Origin: Anaerocolumna jejuensis DSM 15929 | GTDB lineage: Bacteria > Bacillota > Clostridia > Lachnospirales > Lachnospiraceae | Direction: 5' to 3' | Length of the DNA stretch: 32,074 nt | Assembly: GCF_900142215.1 (NCBI RefSeq) | Contig: NZ_FRAC01000045.1 | Location: 1-32,074, forward strand | Shown: positions 24,637-32,074 of the stretch, one piece after another | Layout of the letters: each line of letters opens with the position of its first letter | Numbering within the stretch: position 1 is the stretch's first letter | The notes under the pieces: model-generated | What the model was told of the DNA's origin: nothing | The model's input: the letters and a program-made list of their open reading frames with translations, nothing else | The model's database searches: none | Translations under genes and position numbers: made by a program

Positions 24637-25762
24637 AGCGGGTCCTCCTTAACAGTAAATAGCTTCCGGTAATAAACAGCACGGCTATCACTCCCATAAT
24701 AGCAATATCACTGTAAAATCTATCAAAATTCTCATACATATTAAGGGAATACAGACAGTCCGTTATCAGGGCTGCAGGATTGATCCTGTTCAGGATGGGA
24801 GCTTTATGCTCTACGATATCCTTCATGTTATTAAACATCAGACCGCTTAAGAATGACAGGATCAAATTTACGGCCGACATAATAGCACCCTTTAATTGGC
24901 TGGATATCTGGCTTATGGAACCAATAAAGGTTCCCTTGGACACCCCGATGACAGAGCCTAAAAATCCGGTAGCCAGTATATAGGGAATCCGTGTACCAAA
25001 ATCTATCTTTAAAATTATAATCAAATAGAAAAATAACAATAGAATGGAAGCAAAGTTTACAATAACCGCTCCTAGGTAATCCGCACAGATTACCTTTAGC
25101 TTATGGGCAGGAGCAATTCCCCTCCTTGCTCCGATAGCGGACAGGTTCGCCTGGAGATCCTCGACAGAACGTGCTCCGATAAAGGAACCGTAAAGGCAGG
25201 TCATGGCAATCAATGCAAAAAAATACTGGGAAAGATTATTCATCTTCGTATTGGAAAAGGAAGTTTCCTTGTTAAAGGCAATATCCTTTGTCAGCAGTCC
25301 TGCAGCAGCCTCCATCTTTTCCGGATGGTTGCTTCCAATCTGCTCATAGATAGCTTTATCCTTCAGATACCTTTCCAGAAAGGATTTGATAATGGTCTGG
25401 TTTAATCCTTCTCCCGCAACTGTTACCGAAAGCTCGGGCGAGGTATAAAGTATGCCGTCCACCTTGCCATCTTTTAAAAGCTCTTTGGCGGCTTCCTCCC
25501 CTGTTTTTGTTACTTTGAATAGCTGGTCCTCTGTGTCCTTGCTCAGGTTCTCCAGTATGGATTCAAAGGCAGCATCGGTATTTCCTTCTGAAACAAGGGC
25601 TACCGGCACTGGCTTAAAGTCGTATTCTTCATTATTAATCATATTGCCGAAGGACAGGTAGAAGAAGGTTCCTAACACAAGGGGAAAGGCAAATACCCAG
25701 CCAAGCAGATCTTTTTCCCGGAAAAGACTTTTTAGTTTGTATCTCAATAAGTGTATAAACAT
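24611..25762 (-). CDS. ABC-2 exporter permease, first of exporter B
   Basis: A 383-aa membrane protein of ABC-2 type: an N-terminal membrane segment (about 20-40), an extracellular domain to about residue 175, then five membrane segments. AGAGG lies 5 nt before the ATG. It begins 22 bases after the ATPase stop and overlaps the next permease. It should form the exporter pore with that partner. Confidence 0.9.
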   Translation of the reverse strand: MFIHLLRYKLKSLFREKDLLGWVFAFPLVLGTFFYLSFGNMINNEEYDFKPVPVALVSEGNTDAAFESILENLSKDTEDQLFKVTKTGEEAAKELLKDGKVDGILYTSPELSVTVAGEGLNQTIIKSFLERYLKDKAIYEQIGSNHPEKMEAAAGLLTKDIAFNKETSFSNTKMNNLSQYFFALIAMTCLYGSFIGARSVEDLQANLSAIGARRGIAPAHKLKVICADYLGAVIVNFASILLLFFYLIIILKIDFGTRIPYILATGFLGSVIGVSKGTFIGSISQISSQLKGAIMSAVNLILSFLSGLMFNNMKDIVEHKAPILNRINPAALITDCLYSLNMYENFDRFYSDIAIMGVIAVLFITGSYLLLRRTRYANIPSIF

Positions 25763-25784
25763 GACGGCCTCTTTCCTTTCCCTC

Positions 25785-26726
25785 TTAATCCCTCAGCTCT
25801 TTGCCGGTGATTTCAAGAAATACATCATTTAATGTGGGCAGCTCAGAATTAACACGGCCGAAAGGAATCGTGTGCTCCTGCAAATAATTCATTACATGGA
25901 TCAGATTGTGGTTACCTCCGTCACATTTCACGGTAAGCCGCTCCTCCGAATAATCCACCGAATATACATGGTTCAGCTTTCTGATATTATCCATATCTGC
26001 TTCCGAAAGGGAGCGGACATCAATATAGATAGTCTCATTGTTTTTAATCATGCGCTTTAGCTCATCTGCGGTACCTTCCGCAAGATTCTTTCCCTTATCC
26101 ATGATAACAACCCGGGAACAGATTTCCTCTACCTCTTCCATATAGTGAGAGGTGTAAATAATTGTTGCGCCCTGTTTGTTCAGCTCCTGTATTCCCTCCA
26201 GGATTTTATTCCGGCTCTGGGGGTCTACTGCCACTGTGGGCTCATCCAGGATAATCAATTTGGGCTTATGGGCAATGCCGCAGGCTATATTTAATCTTCG
26301 GAGCAAACCGCCGGAGAGCTTTTTGGGATAAAAATTCTTAAAATCACTGAGCTCTACAAACTGAATGGCTTCCTCCACATGTTTTTTCCTCAGCCCTTTA
26401 TCTTCTACATAGAGTCCGCAGAAAAAATCAATATTTTCATAGACAGTAAGGGTATCAAATACAGCCACATTCTGGAATATTACACCGATATTCTTCTTTA
26501 AGGAATAACTTTCCGGCTTCATCTTCTCTCCAAATACCTCAATCTTCCCTTCATGAAAGCTTAAAAGGGACAAAAGGCAGTTCAGGGTAGTTGTCTTACC
26601 GGAACCATTGGGACCCAGAAGCCCAAGTACCTCTCCTTCTTTTATTTCAAGGTTAAAATGGTCGACAGCGGTCAAATTCTTATATTTTTTAACCAGGTTT
26701 TCAATCTTTACGACTGTTTCACTCAT
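25785..26726 (-). CDS. ABC exporter ATPase of exporter B
   Basis: A 313-aa ATPase. Walker A is GPNGSGKT (38-45), Q-loop Q85, signature LSGGL (137-141), Walker B LIILDEP (157-163), and switch region YTSHYMEE. It is similar in length and C-terminal extension to the ATPase at 17272-18201, and both carry the ending LQLTGKSLRD or LEITGKELRD, so the two exporters are paralogues. GGGAGGAG lies 7 nt before the ATG. It is first of three coupled genes. The large LuxR/STAND regulator lies just upstream and is a probable activator. Confidence 0.93.
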   Translation of the reverse strand: MSETVVKIENLVKKYKNLTAVDHFNLEIKEGEVLGLLGPNGSGKTTTLNCLLSLLSFHEGKIEVFGEKMKPESYSLKKNIGVIFQNVAVFDTLTVYENIDFFCGLYVEDKGLRKKHVEEAIQFVELSDFKNFYPKKLSGGLLRRLNIACGIAHKPKLIILDEPTVAVDPQSRNKILEGIQELNKQGATIIYTSHYMEEVEEICSRVVIMDKGKNLAEGTADELKRMIKNNETIYIDVRSLSEADMDNIRKLNHVYSVDYSEERLTVKCDGGNHNLIHVMNYLQEHTIPFGRVNSELPTLNDVFLEITGKELRD

Positions 26727-26764
26727 TCTCTTTCTCCTCCCGGAAACTATTGGTGCTTATTGGT

Positions 26765-26793
26765 ATATTACCAGTTCCTCCTAAGGATGAAAA
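26765..26793 (-). promoter_or_regulatory. Possible promoter of exporter B
   Basis: On the minus strand TTTTCA (26788-26793) and an extended TAATAT (26765-26770, preceded by TGG) are 17 bases apart, about 40 bases before the ATPase start. The weak -35 fits dependence on an activator. The near-palindrome TCCTTAGGAGGA lies in the spacer. Confidence 0.4.
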
Positions 26794-26848
26794 GTGCAAT
26801 ATGTAAAATATTCATATGACAATTGTAATGAAAATAAAGGAAGAAAAT

Positions 26849-26949
26849 AAAGGAGCTGCTGCAAAAAAACTTCATACCTGATATCCTGCATAAATTTGCT
26901 TAACTATACAATATCCGGTATTTGTTGTTCCTTTTGCAAAAGCTCCTTT
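26849..26949. repeat. Nested long hairpin between regulator and exporter B
   Basis: AAAGGAGCTGCTGCAAAA (26849-26866) pairs with 26932-26949 at 16 of 18 positions. Inside the loop, TACCTGATAT (26875-26884) pairs with ATATCCGGTA (26911-26920) at 9 of 10. It lies downstream of the exporter B promoter region, counting back toward the regulator gene's stop, and may terminate the regulator transcript. No clear T-run follows. Confidence 0.7.
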
Positions 26950-27018
26950 ATAAATTCAGCCCTGTCATATTTTCAGGATTGGTATAAATGGCTATAAAGC
27001 CTAATTATTTTCTGACCT

Positions 27019-29637
27019 CTAAGTTCTTAGCAGCCCCTTCTTTCTTCCGGCTTCCACAGCCATCATTCTGGAAGATACCCCAAGTTTATTAAAAATACTA
27101 AGCACGTGGGTCTTAACCGTTGCTTGTGATATACAGAGCTTTTCTGCAATTTCCCGGTTGGTAATGCCCCGGGCCAGCTCTGCCAGCACCTCTGACTCTC
27201 TCTCGGACAAAAGCTCCGACTCCTTTGACAGGATTGCCCTGCCTTTACAGGCAGTCAGGACATCTTTCAGAAAATTGATTTCAGCAGGAGGCATAGCTCC
27301 CTTTCCATTCTCTTTTTCATAAAGCTCCTTCAGCAGAGGAATAAGCACTTCCCGGTCCATGTAAAAGGGCATCAGTATGCGGTCCTCCCAGGCGTAATGT
27401 ATGGCTTCCTTTAACAGATTACTGATATCCCTGTGCCGCAAATTCTTATCCATACTGCCTGTAAGCATGAATATCTTTAAAACCCCTGCCTCTACAAGGC
27501 GAAGTTTATTCGTATGGAGACGGGAAAATTTCATTATTTCCTCTGTTTCCCTAAGAGCTTCCTCCGTTTCTCCCTGTTTATAAAGAAGTCTTGCCCGCAA
27601 GAGCCTCATAAAGGGCTGCTCTTTGTAATTCAAGGCAGTTTCCAGCTCCTCCAGGAATTCCCCGGCCATAGCCTCCGGCAGATTTCCGGCACAATCCAGT
27701 TCATAAATCAGCCTTGCCATAGTCAGCCTGCTAAGGCTGGGATACTGCCGCAGGATTCCATATGCCTTTTCAGAACCGCCCTTTATGTCGCCGGTCAGGA
27801 ATTTCTGCTCTGCCTCATGAAAAACAAGCGTTACCTCGGCTACCTCTATCCGTATGTGATAGGAGTCCATTAACAGGCGGGCGGCTTCCAGGGTCTCTTC
27901 TGACTTCTCCAGCTCCATCCTTCTCATATAAACGCCCACCAGTCCAAAATAGTAGCTTGTACCGACCCCGGACATCATGGAAGGATGATAGAACATCTCC
28001 ATTGCCTTGCCATAACAGGCAAGGCTGTCATTCATGCGCCCAACCTCTTCATATACCTGGGCTAACTGGGTGTAAGCAAAGAATTCCACAAATACATTGA
28101 TGCCTTCGCTTATCTGAATAGCCTTCTTTGCAGTGCTTTCTGCCTCTTCATACTCCATCTTCTCTACAAGAGCGGCAGAATTCTCCACCAGTATCATGGC
28201 CTTTGCCCCCTGCCCAAAGGGAAGGCAGTCAATCTGTTCGGAAGTCAGGGCGTGATATTCCGGCAATATACAATCGCTGTGACTAATATACACTTCCGCA
28301 AACTGCACTATATGAAAAATATCCGAGTCCCCGTAATATTCTCTGAATTTTTCAAAAATATCCTGGCACCGGTCCATATTCATATTTCCAAGGTTATACA
28401 TAAAGCATTGGGCCGCAAGGTCCGCATCCTCCATGAGCTTTTCAAGCGGCACCTTGTCCAGGCAGTTCCAGGATTCTATCCTGCCTTCCATGGTCCTGGC
28501 CATGGAAAGAACAGCGTCATAGTCCTTTGCCGCATAATATTCATTCATTGCTTCCTCAAGGTCTCCCCGCTCCAAAAAAATATCGGCCGCCTTTTTGCAA
28601 AGGTCCCTTTTCTCCCTTTCCGGGATTTTTTTAAACTGCTCCGCCAGATATTCCGAGAGGATATTGTGGTAACGGTATACATTATTCCTTTCATCAATGC
28701 AGATAATAAACAGATTCTTACGGATAAGTCCCTCCACTGTCTGCTCAAATTCCGACTCCGTAAAGCCTTCAAACAATTTCATACAGATTGGGGCATCAAA
28801 ATATGAAAGAAAACTTGTTTTTATCAGGAACACCCTATCCGCTTCCGTCAGAGTTTCGAATACTTCACGGGTAAGATAGTTTACTGCAATTCCCCCTCCT
28901 GCCCGCAGCAGCTGTCCGGAATACTGTCCTGCCGCTACTGACAGCTGCAGTCCGCCTATCCAGCCCTCCGCATAACGGTTAAGCTCTTCCAGCTCCCTGT
29001 CACTGCCTGTAAGCTTAAGGGTGTCTCGCAGAAAGGACATTCCTTCTACAAAGGACAGCTGCATCTGCTTTCCGTCAATAAAGAGCAGTCTCCCGGACAT
29101 TGCCAGAGGTCCCAGATATATCGGCGGTTCCTCTCTGGATAACAGAAAGAGGTGGAAATTCGGCGGCATAGCCTTTAAGAAGAATTCAAAGGTCCTGATC
29201 AGTACCTCATCCTTTACGTATTGAACATCATCCAGCACCATGTAGCAGTCTTCCTCACTGCACAGCCGGTTAATCAGCGCAATTAAGAGCCCTTCCATAT
29301 GGGAGGCATCCGTATTGGCTCGCATCATCTCCAAAAGACTCTCATCCTCTTCCCAGTAGGCATTGACGGCCGCCGTGAAGTACAGCCAAAAGGAATAGAC
29401 ATTGGCATTGGAGGAATCCATGGATACCCAGCAGACATTCTTCAGGCCGGTTTCCCGGATAAAGGAGGTCAGCAGGGTCGTCTTACCGGTGCCCGCGCCT
29501 CCGCTGATGAAAACCACTCCCATATCCTTGCAGGCGGAAAGCTTTTCAAACAATGCCCTCCGAAGGATATAATTTTTTCTTGGGGCGGGAATTTTCAGTT
29601 TTGTAGAAAGCAGCAGGGTGTCGGATGAAAATCTCAT
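27019..29637 (-). CDS. MalT-like LuxR-family STAND regulator
   Basis: An 872-aa cytosolic regulator. The N-terminal NTPase has Walker A GGAGTGKTT (46-54) and Walker B YMVLDD (D136-D137). A winged-helix and a long helical TPR-like sensor region (about 330-790) follow. The C-terminal LuxR helix-turn-helix begins LSERESEVLAELARGITNRE. Such proteins bind ATP and a ligand, oligomerise and activate transcription. The ATG at 29637 has GAGAGGA 6 nt upstream; an ATG 15 bases earlier does not. It lies between two sets of ABC-2 exporter genes on the same strand, so it likely activates one or both. The inducer is unknown. The leader contains a half copy of the palindrome at 23328-23404. Confidence 0.92.
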   Translation of the reverse strand: MRFSSDTLLLSTKLKIPAPRKNYILRRALFEKLSACKDMGVVFISGGAGTGKTTLLTSFIRETGLKNVCWVSMDSSNANVYSFWLYFTAAVNAYWEEDESLLEMMRANTDASHMEGLLIALINRLCSEEDCYMVLDDVQYVKDEVLIRTFEFFLKAMPPNFHLFLLSREEPPIYLGPLAMSGRLLFIDGKQMQLSFVEGMSFLRDTLKLTGSDRELEELNRYAEGWIGGLQLSVAAGQYSGQLLRAGGGIAVNYLTREVFETLTEADRVFLIKTSFLSYFDAPICMKLFEGFTESEFEQTVEGLIRKNLFIICIDERNNVYRYHNILSEYLAEQFKKIPEREKRDLCKKAADIFLERGDLEEAMNEYYAAKDYDAVLSMARTMEGRIESWNCLDKVPLEKLMEDADLAAQCFMYNLGNMNMDRCQDIFEKFREYYGDSDIFHIVQFAEVYISHSDCILPEYHALTSEQIDCLPFGQGAKAMILVENSAALVEKMEYEEAESTAKKAIQISEGINVFVEFFAYTQLAQVYEEVGRMNDSLACYGKAMEMFYHPSMMSGVGTSYYFGLVGVYMRRMELEKSEETLEAARLLMDSYHIRIEVAEVTLVFHEAEQKFLTGDIKGGSEKAYGILRQYPSLSRLTMARLIYELDCAGNLPEAMAGEFLEELETALNYKEQPFMRLLRARLLYKQGETEEALRETEEIMKFSRLHTNKLRLVEAGVLKIFMLTGSMDKNLRHRDISNLLKEAIHYAWEDRILMPFYMDREVLIPLLKELYEKENGKGAMPPAEINFLKDVLTACKGRAILSKESELLSERESEVLAELARGITNREIAEKLCISQATVKTHVLSIFNKLGVSSRMMAVEAGRKKGLLRT

Positions 29638-29695
29638 AGTAAGTCCTCTCATGATTTCAAAATAGATTCATGTATCTAAATATCATGTTTTTTGA

Positions 29696-29735
29696 TGTAT
29701 ATCTGGAGCATAAAAATACGCTCAGTTCTGTGAAA
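29696..29735. repeat. Half copy of the 23328-23404 palindrome
   Basis: These 40 bases match 23329-23368 (left arm and half the loop) at 34 positions. The right arm is missing. It lies in the leader of the STAND regulator mRNA, between its promoter and start codon. Confidence 0.8.
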
Positions 29736-29768
29736 TATAAAAGCCGTTAGTTTACCTCTATTTTTTTC

Positions 29769-29797
29769 ATTATATTCCTGTTTGAATGCTTTTACAA
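29769..29797 (-). promoter_or_regulatory. SigA-type promoter of the STAND regulator
   Basis: TTGTAA (29792-29797) and TATAAT (29769-29774) are 17 bases apart on the minus strand. Transcription should begin near 29762, giving a leader of about 125 bases that includes the half palindrome. Confidence 0.78.
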
Positions 29798-29848
29798 GCA
29801 AGCCCTAATAAAGCCACAGTATATTAGCTGCAGTTCAGACTTCTTTGC

Positions 29849-30130
29849 TTTAAGTCTTTGGAAACGGACGATGGTTTCTGGTTCCGTTCCTTCATTTTCT
29901 AGTTCGGAGCTGCTAGCTCCTGTTCCAATTCCACTAAAATGCCAGCCGTTATTCCTGGAAGGCTAAATTGCACCAAACTCGCTTCACAATTATTGGTTAT
30001 ATTAACACTGTGCGCTCAAACACTGGTGTAATTTAACCTAGTCATAACGGCTGCCATTTAAGTGTCATAGGGAACCCTTCAATAGAAAATGAAGGAACGG
30101 AACCAGAAATCATCTGTACTTTGCCTTAAA
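29849..30130. repeat. MITE-like palindromic element, full copy (282 bp)
   Basis: The ends are inverted repeats: 29875-29900 pairs perfectly with 30084-30109 (26 bp), and looser pairing reaches the outer TTTAAG and CTTAAA ends. Inner arms around AAATGCCAGCCGTTAT and ATAACGGCTGCCATTT also pair, so nearly the whole element folds into one hairpin. It has no coding frame of note. A truncated copy is at 10345-10570. With the promoter and half palindrome it explains most of the 29638-30171 gap. Confidence 0.9.
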
Positions 30131-30171
30131 ATTACCGTGAATTGGTGTGCAGGGCTTAGCTGTAACGTTTA

Positions 30172-31149
30172 TTATATCTTTCTGACATACATTTTCCGTA
30201 GCCTTGTGCAGGAAAGTACAAATAGAAGGAGGGAAAAAGCAATTACGTACAGGAAGGCTCCCATATGCTCCGCTCCTCTTCCCTTTTCAAGATTTTCCAG
30301 GAAGTCCATCAGTTCCTTCTGAGGCAGCACTTTTATGATATTGTCTAACAGACCATTATTCTTGCTAAAGCTGTAAAAGCTTCCGGACAGTACCGTTGCA
30401 AGTACGGTGATGGAATTCCCAAGCATGTTGGCATTATCTGCTTTTTGTATCAGTGCATGCAGAAGCATTGCCGCTGCGATTCCCAAAAATCCGATTACTG
30501 CCATCAGACCTGCATATTGTGCAAGAGAAAAGCCGATATTTTTTCCGCTAAGCTTTAAGAGGACCAGCAGCAGATACTCCGGCAGTAATAGGGACAGGCA
30601 GTATACTACATGGGCTGCCATATACCCTGTGAAAGAAGCCGGTGCCATAAAGACCCTTCCAAGCTGTCCCTGCTCCTTATCGTCTGCAAAGACATACAGG
30701 TTGGAAAAGGAAAGCATGATTAAGAACATCATCATAAAGCCAAGAATAGTAACTCCTGCTCCTCTTTCCGTTCCCAGCTTCGGGGGCTCTGCCTTGGAGT
30801 TCTGAAGCAGGTACAGTAACATATCCCGGTATTCCTTCCTCCTAAGAGTCTCTATCTGGTAATTTCCCTTTTTATCAACGGTTACAAATGCGTCGTATTT
30901 TTGCTCCACAAGGGCGGAATAGGGAGGCTTTTTATCCAGAACCTTTATCTTCAGATATTCCGATGTCTCTGTTTTAACCAAAGGAGTCTCCCCTATCAGT
31001 GCAATCCGCCCTTTTACCTGATGTACGCCTGTAAGGTGAACCGCAAGCAGCATGGAAGAAAGGGCAACCAATGTCATGACAAGGACCAGTATCAACCGGC
31101 TCCTGGTTCTCAGATAATCATTTTTTAGTACGGTAACAAATGTTTTCAT
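30172..31149 (-). CDS. ABC-2 exporter permease, second of exporter C
   Basis: A 325-aa membrane protein. A first membrane segment (about 18-40), a short extracellular domain (about 42-130) and five membrane segments give an ABC-2 layout, shorter than the permeases of the other two exporters. The loop FADDKEQGQLGRVFMAPAS is the cytosolic coupling segment. Its ATG overlaps the stop of the previous permease (ATGA), with GGAGG 7 nt upstream. Exporter C has no ATPase inside the window, which is expected upstream, beyond 32074. Confidence 0.88.
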   Translation of the reverse strand: MKTFVTVLKNDYLRTRSRLILVLVMTLVALSSMLLAVHLTGVHQVKGRIALIGETPLVKTETSEYLKIKVLDKKPPYSALVEQKYDAFVTVDKKGNYQIETLRRKEYRDMLLYLLQNSKAEPPKLGTERGAGVTILGFMMMFLIMLSFSNLYVFADDKEQGQLGRVFMAPASFTGYMAAHVVYCLSLLLPEYLLLVLLKLSGKNIGFSLAQYAGLMAVIGFLGIAAAMLLHALIQKADNANMLGNSITVLATVLSGSFYSFSKNNGLLDNIIKVLPQKELMDFLENLEKGRGAEHMGAFLYVIAFSLLLFVLSCTRLRKMYVRKI

Positions 31150-31898
31150 AGATAATCCTCCGTTCTAAAGGTCAGGCTGCATCCAATTACAAGGAGTACG
31201 GATATTATAACAGCCAGGCAGAATACTGGTAAAAAGTAATGAAGGCTGTTGTCACAGGAAAGGGTGAAGAACGCTTCATTTAACCATCTTACAGGCGATA
31301 TTTTGGAGAGAAAGGCAATGGTACTGCCCAATCCGTCCAAAGAGAAGAAGGTTCCTCCTAACACACACAGCAGGCTGACTACCGTACTAAGGAGCGTGCT
31401 GCTGGCTTCTTCACTGTGAAAGATGCAACAAAAAAAGATTCCGAGAGCTGCTGCGGCAAATTCCACAGGAGCCATTAAAAGTATGAAATATCCCGGATTT
31501 GCTCCTATGCTTACAGAAAGGAAAGGACACAATACTGCAATTACCAGAACATGGAGCAGATAATCAAAGATAAAGGAAGCTGCTATCTTTGAAAAGTAGA
31601 TGGGAAAGCTTCCCACCGGAGAGTAAATGATACGAAGATTGGCTTTTTTGATATCCCTCTCCATAAAGCAGTTGGAGGCGGTCATGGCACCATTGAGCAT
31701 ACCAAATACCATCATGGAGACCAGATAATATTGGTAGGACACCTTGCCCTGTGCATAGTTGCCACTTCCAAGGAACCCCATGACAAGAATTAAAAGAGCC
31801 GAGAAAATCGTATTGGCCCCCACCAGTACCGGGTTTTTAAACAGATTCAGGAAATCCAGTTTCAGTATCGAAAGAAAACGTTTCATAATAATAACCAT
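31146..31898 (-). CDS. ABC-2 exporter permease, first of exporter C
   Basis: A 250-aa membrane protein with six membrane segments and no large extracellular domain, in the style of short ABC-2 permeases. The coupling segment is NCFMERDIKKANLRIIYSP. It is translationally coupled to the 325-aa permease. The start is unsure: the ATG at 31898 has AAAGG too close, and the ATG at 31886 has it too far. The 31886 start gives a more usual N terminus. The exporter's substrate is unknown. Confidence 0.87.
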   Translation of the reverse strand: MVIIMKRFLSILKLDFLNLFKNPVLVGANTIFSALLILVMGFLGSGNYAQGKVSYQYYLVSMMVFGMLNGAMTASNCFMERDIKKANLRIIYSPVGSFPIYFSKIAASFIFDYLLHVLVIAVLCPFLSVSIGANPGYFILLMAPVEFAAAALGIFFCCIFHSEEASSTLLSTVVSLLCVLGGTFFSLDGLGSTIAFLSKISPVRWLNEAFFTLSCDNSLHYFLPVFCLAVIISVLLVIGCSLTFRTEDYL

Positions 31899-31940
31899 AC
31901 CTTTCTCACAGCCTGCAGCCTTAGAGCCGCAGGCATAAAT

Positions 31941-32074
31941 TTAGGTGTGAAAATTGCTTTTTAATTTTCACACTAATAGCATGCCTTCCCAACGCGCCGC
32001 AAGATTGAGCCGAGGATTTCGCAGGCTCAATCTTGTGTGTGAAAATTGCCTTTTAATTTTCACACTTACAGCCA
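31941..32074. repeat. R1-family repeat copy at the right edge
   Basis: Bases 31980-32074 match the units at 4871-5054, with the arms changed together (CAAGATTGAG and CTCAATCTTG, and GTGTGAAAAT and ATTTTCACAC), so base pairing is kept. The end of another unit (a GTGTGAAAAT hairpin) precedes it at 31945-31974. The window ends at the edge of the element. Confidence 0.88.

Noticed and set aside
28252..28806. 184-residue plus-strand frame opposite the STAND regulator
   Set aside because: It is antisense to a clear 872-aa protein, with no ribosome site or recognisable domain; it is a frame shadow.
29849..30130. Insertion sequence
   Set aside because: There is no transposase frame within the element; a non-autonomous palindromic element fits better.

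Overview
The window looks like a chromosomal accessory region from a low-to-middle GC Gram-positive anaerobe of the Clostridia, most likely a gut-type Lachnospiraceae. The reasons are strong AGGAGG-type ribosome binding sites, frequent TTG/GTG starts, SBP-dependent sugar importers without a local ATPase, ABC-2 exporters with NarL-type two-component systems, and many intergenic palindromic repeats. The organism is inferred from style, not from a marker gene. No rRNA, tRNA, CRISPR array, transposase or phage gene was seen. All annotated genes appear intact.

Region 1 (about 217-14633) is a sugar-utilisation locus around a RpiR-type regulator. To its left, a minus-strand operon runs from a promoter near 10117-10144: cytosolic GH20-type beta-N-acetylhexosaminidase, sugar-binding lipoprotein, two importer permeases, a GHL10-like TIM-barrel protein, a DUF4127 protein, a PHP-fold metal hydrolase and NanE (ManNAc-6-P 2-epimerase). 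To its right, a second minus-strand set holds a protein of unknown function, a CE2-like SGNH esterase and a ROK sugar kinase. It starts from a near-consensus promoter at 14674-14702. Only the binding protein carries an export signal, so oligosaccharides are probably imported whole and processed inside. NanE plus a ROK kinase without a NanA lyase suggests the end product is ManNAc or a relative, not sialic acid. The importer ATPase is probably a shared MsmK-type protein encoded elsewhere.

Region 2 (14897-20812) is a two-component system (response regulator and histidine kinase, minus strand) divergent from an ABC exporter of one ATPase and two ABC-2 permeases (plus strand). The set resembles the linearmycin-type LnrJKLMN system of Bacillus. 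A 59-residue membrane protein ends the exporter operon.

Region 3 (21017-23271) is a GH88 unsaturated glucuronyl hydrolase divergent from an AraC-type regulator.

Region 4 (23473-31898) holds a second ATPase-permease-permease exporter, a large MalT-like LuxR/STAND regulator, and two more ABC-2 permeases whose ATPase is probably just beyond the right edge.

The gaps are filled by several families of palindromic repeats. There is a 282-bp MITE-like element with a second, truncated copy, modular two-hairpin units of about 77-95 bp, a 23-bp perfect stem with a half copy elsewhere, and several long single hairpins. Two of these repeats run into the stop codons of adjacent genes.
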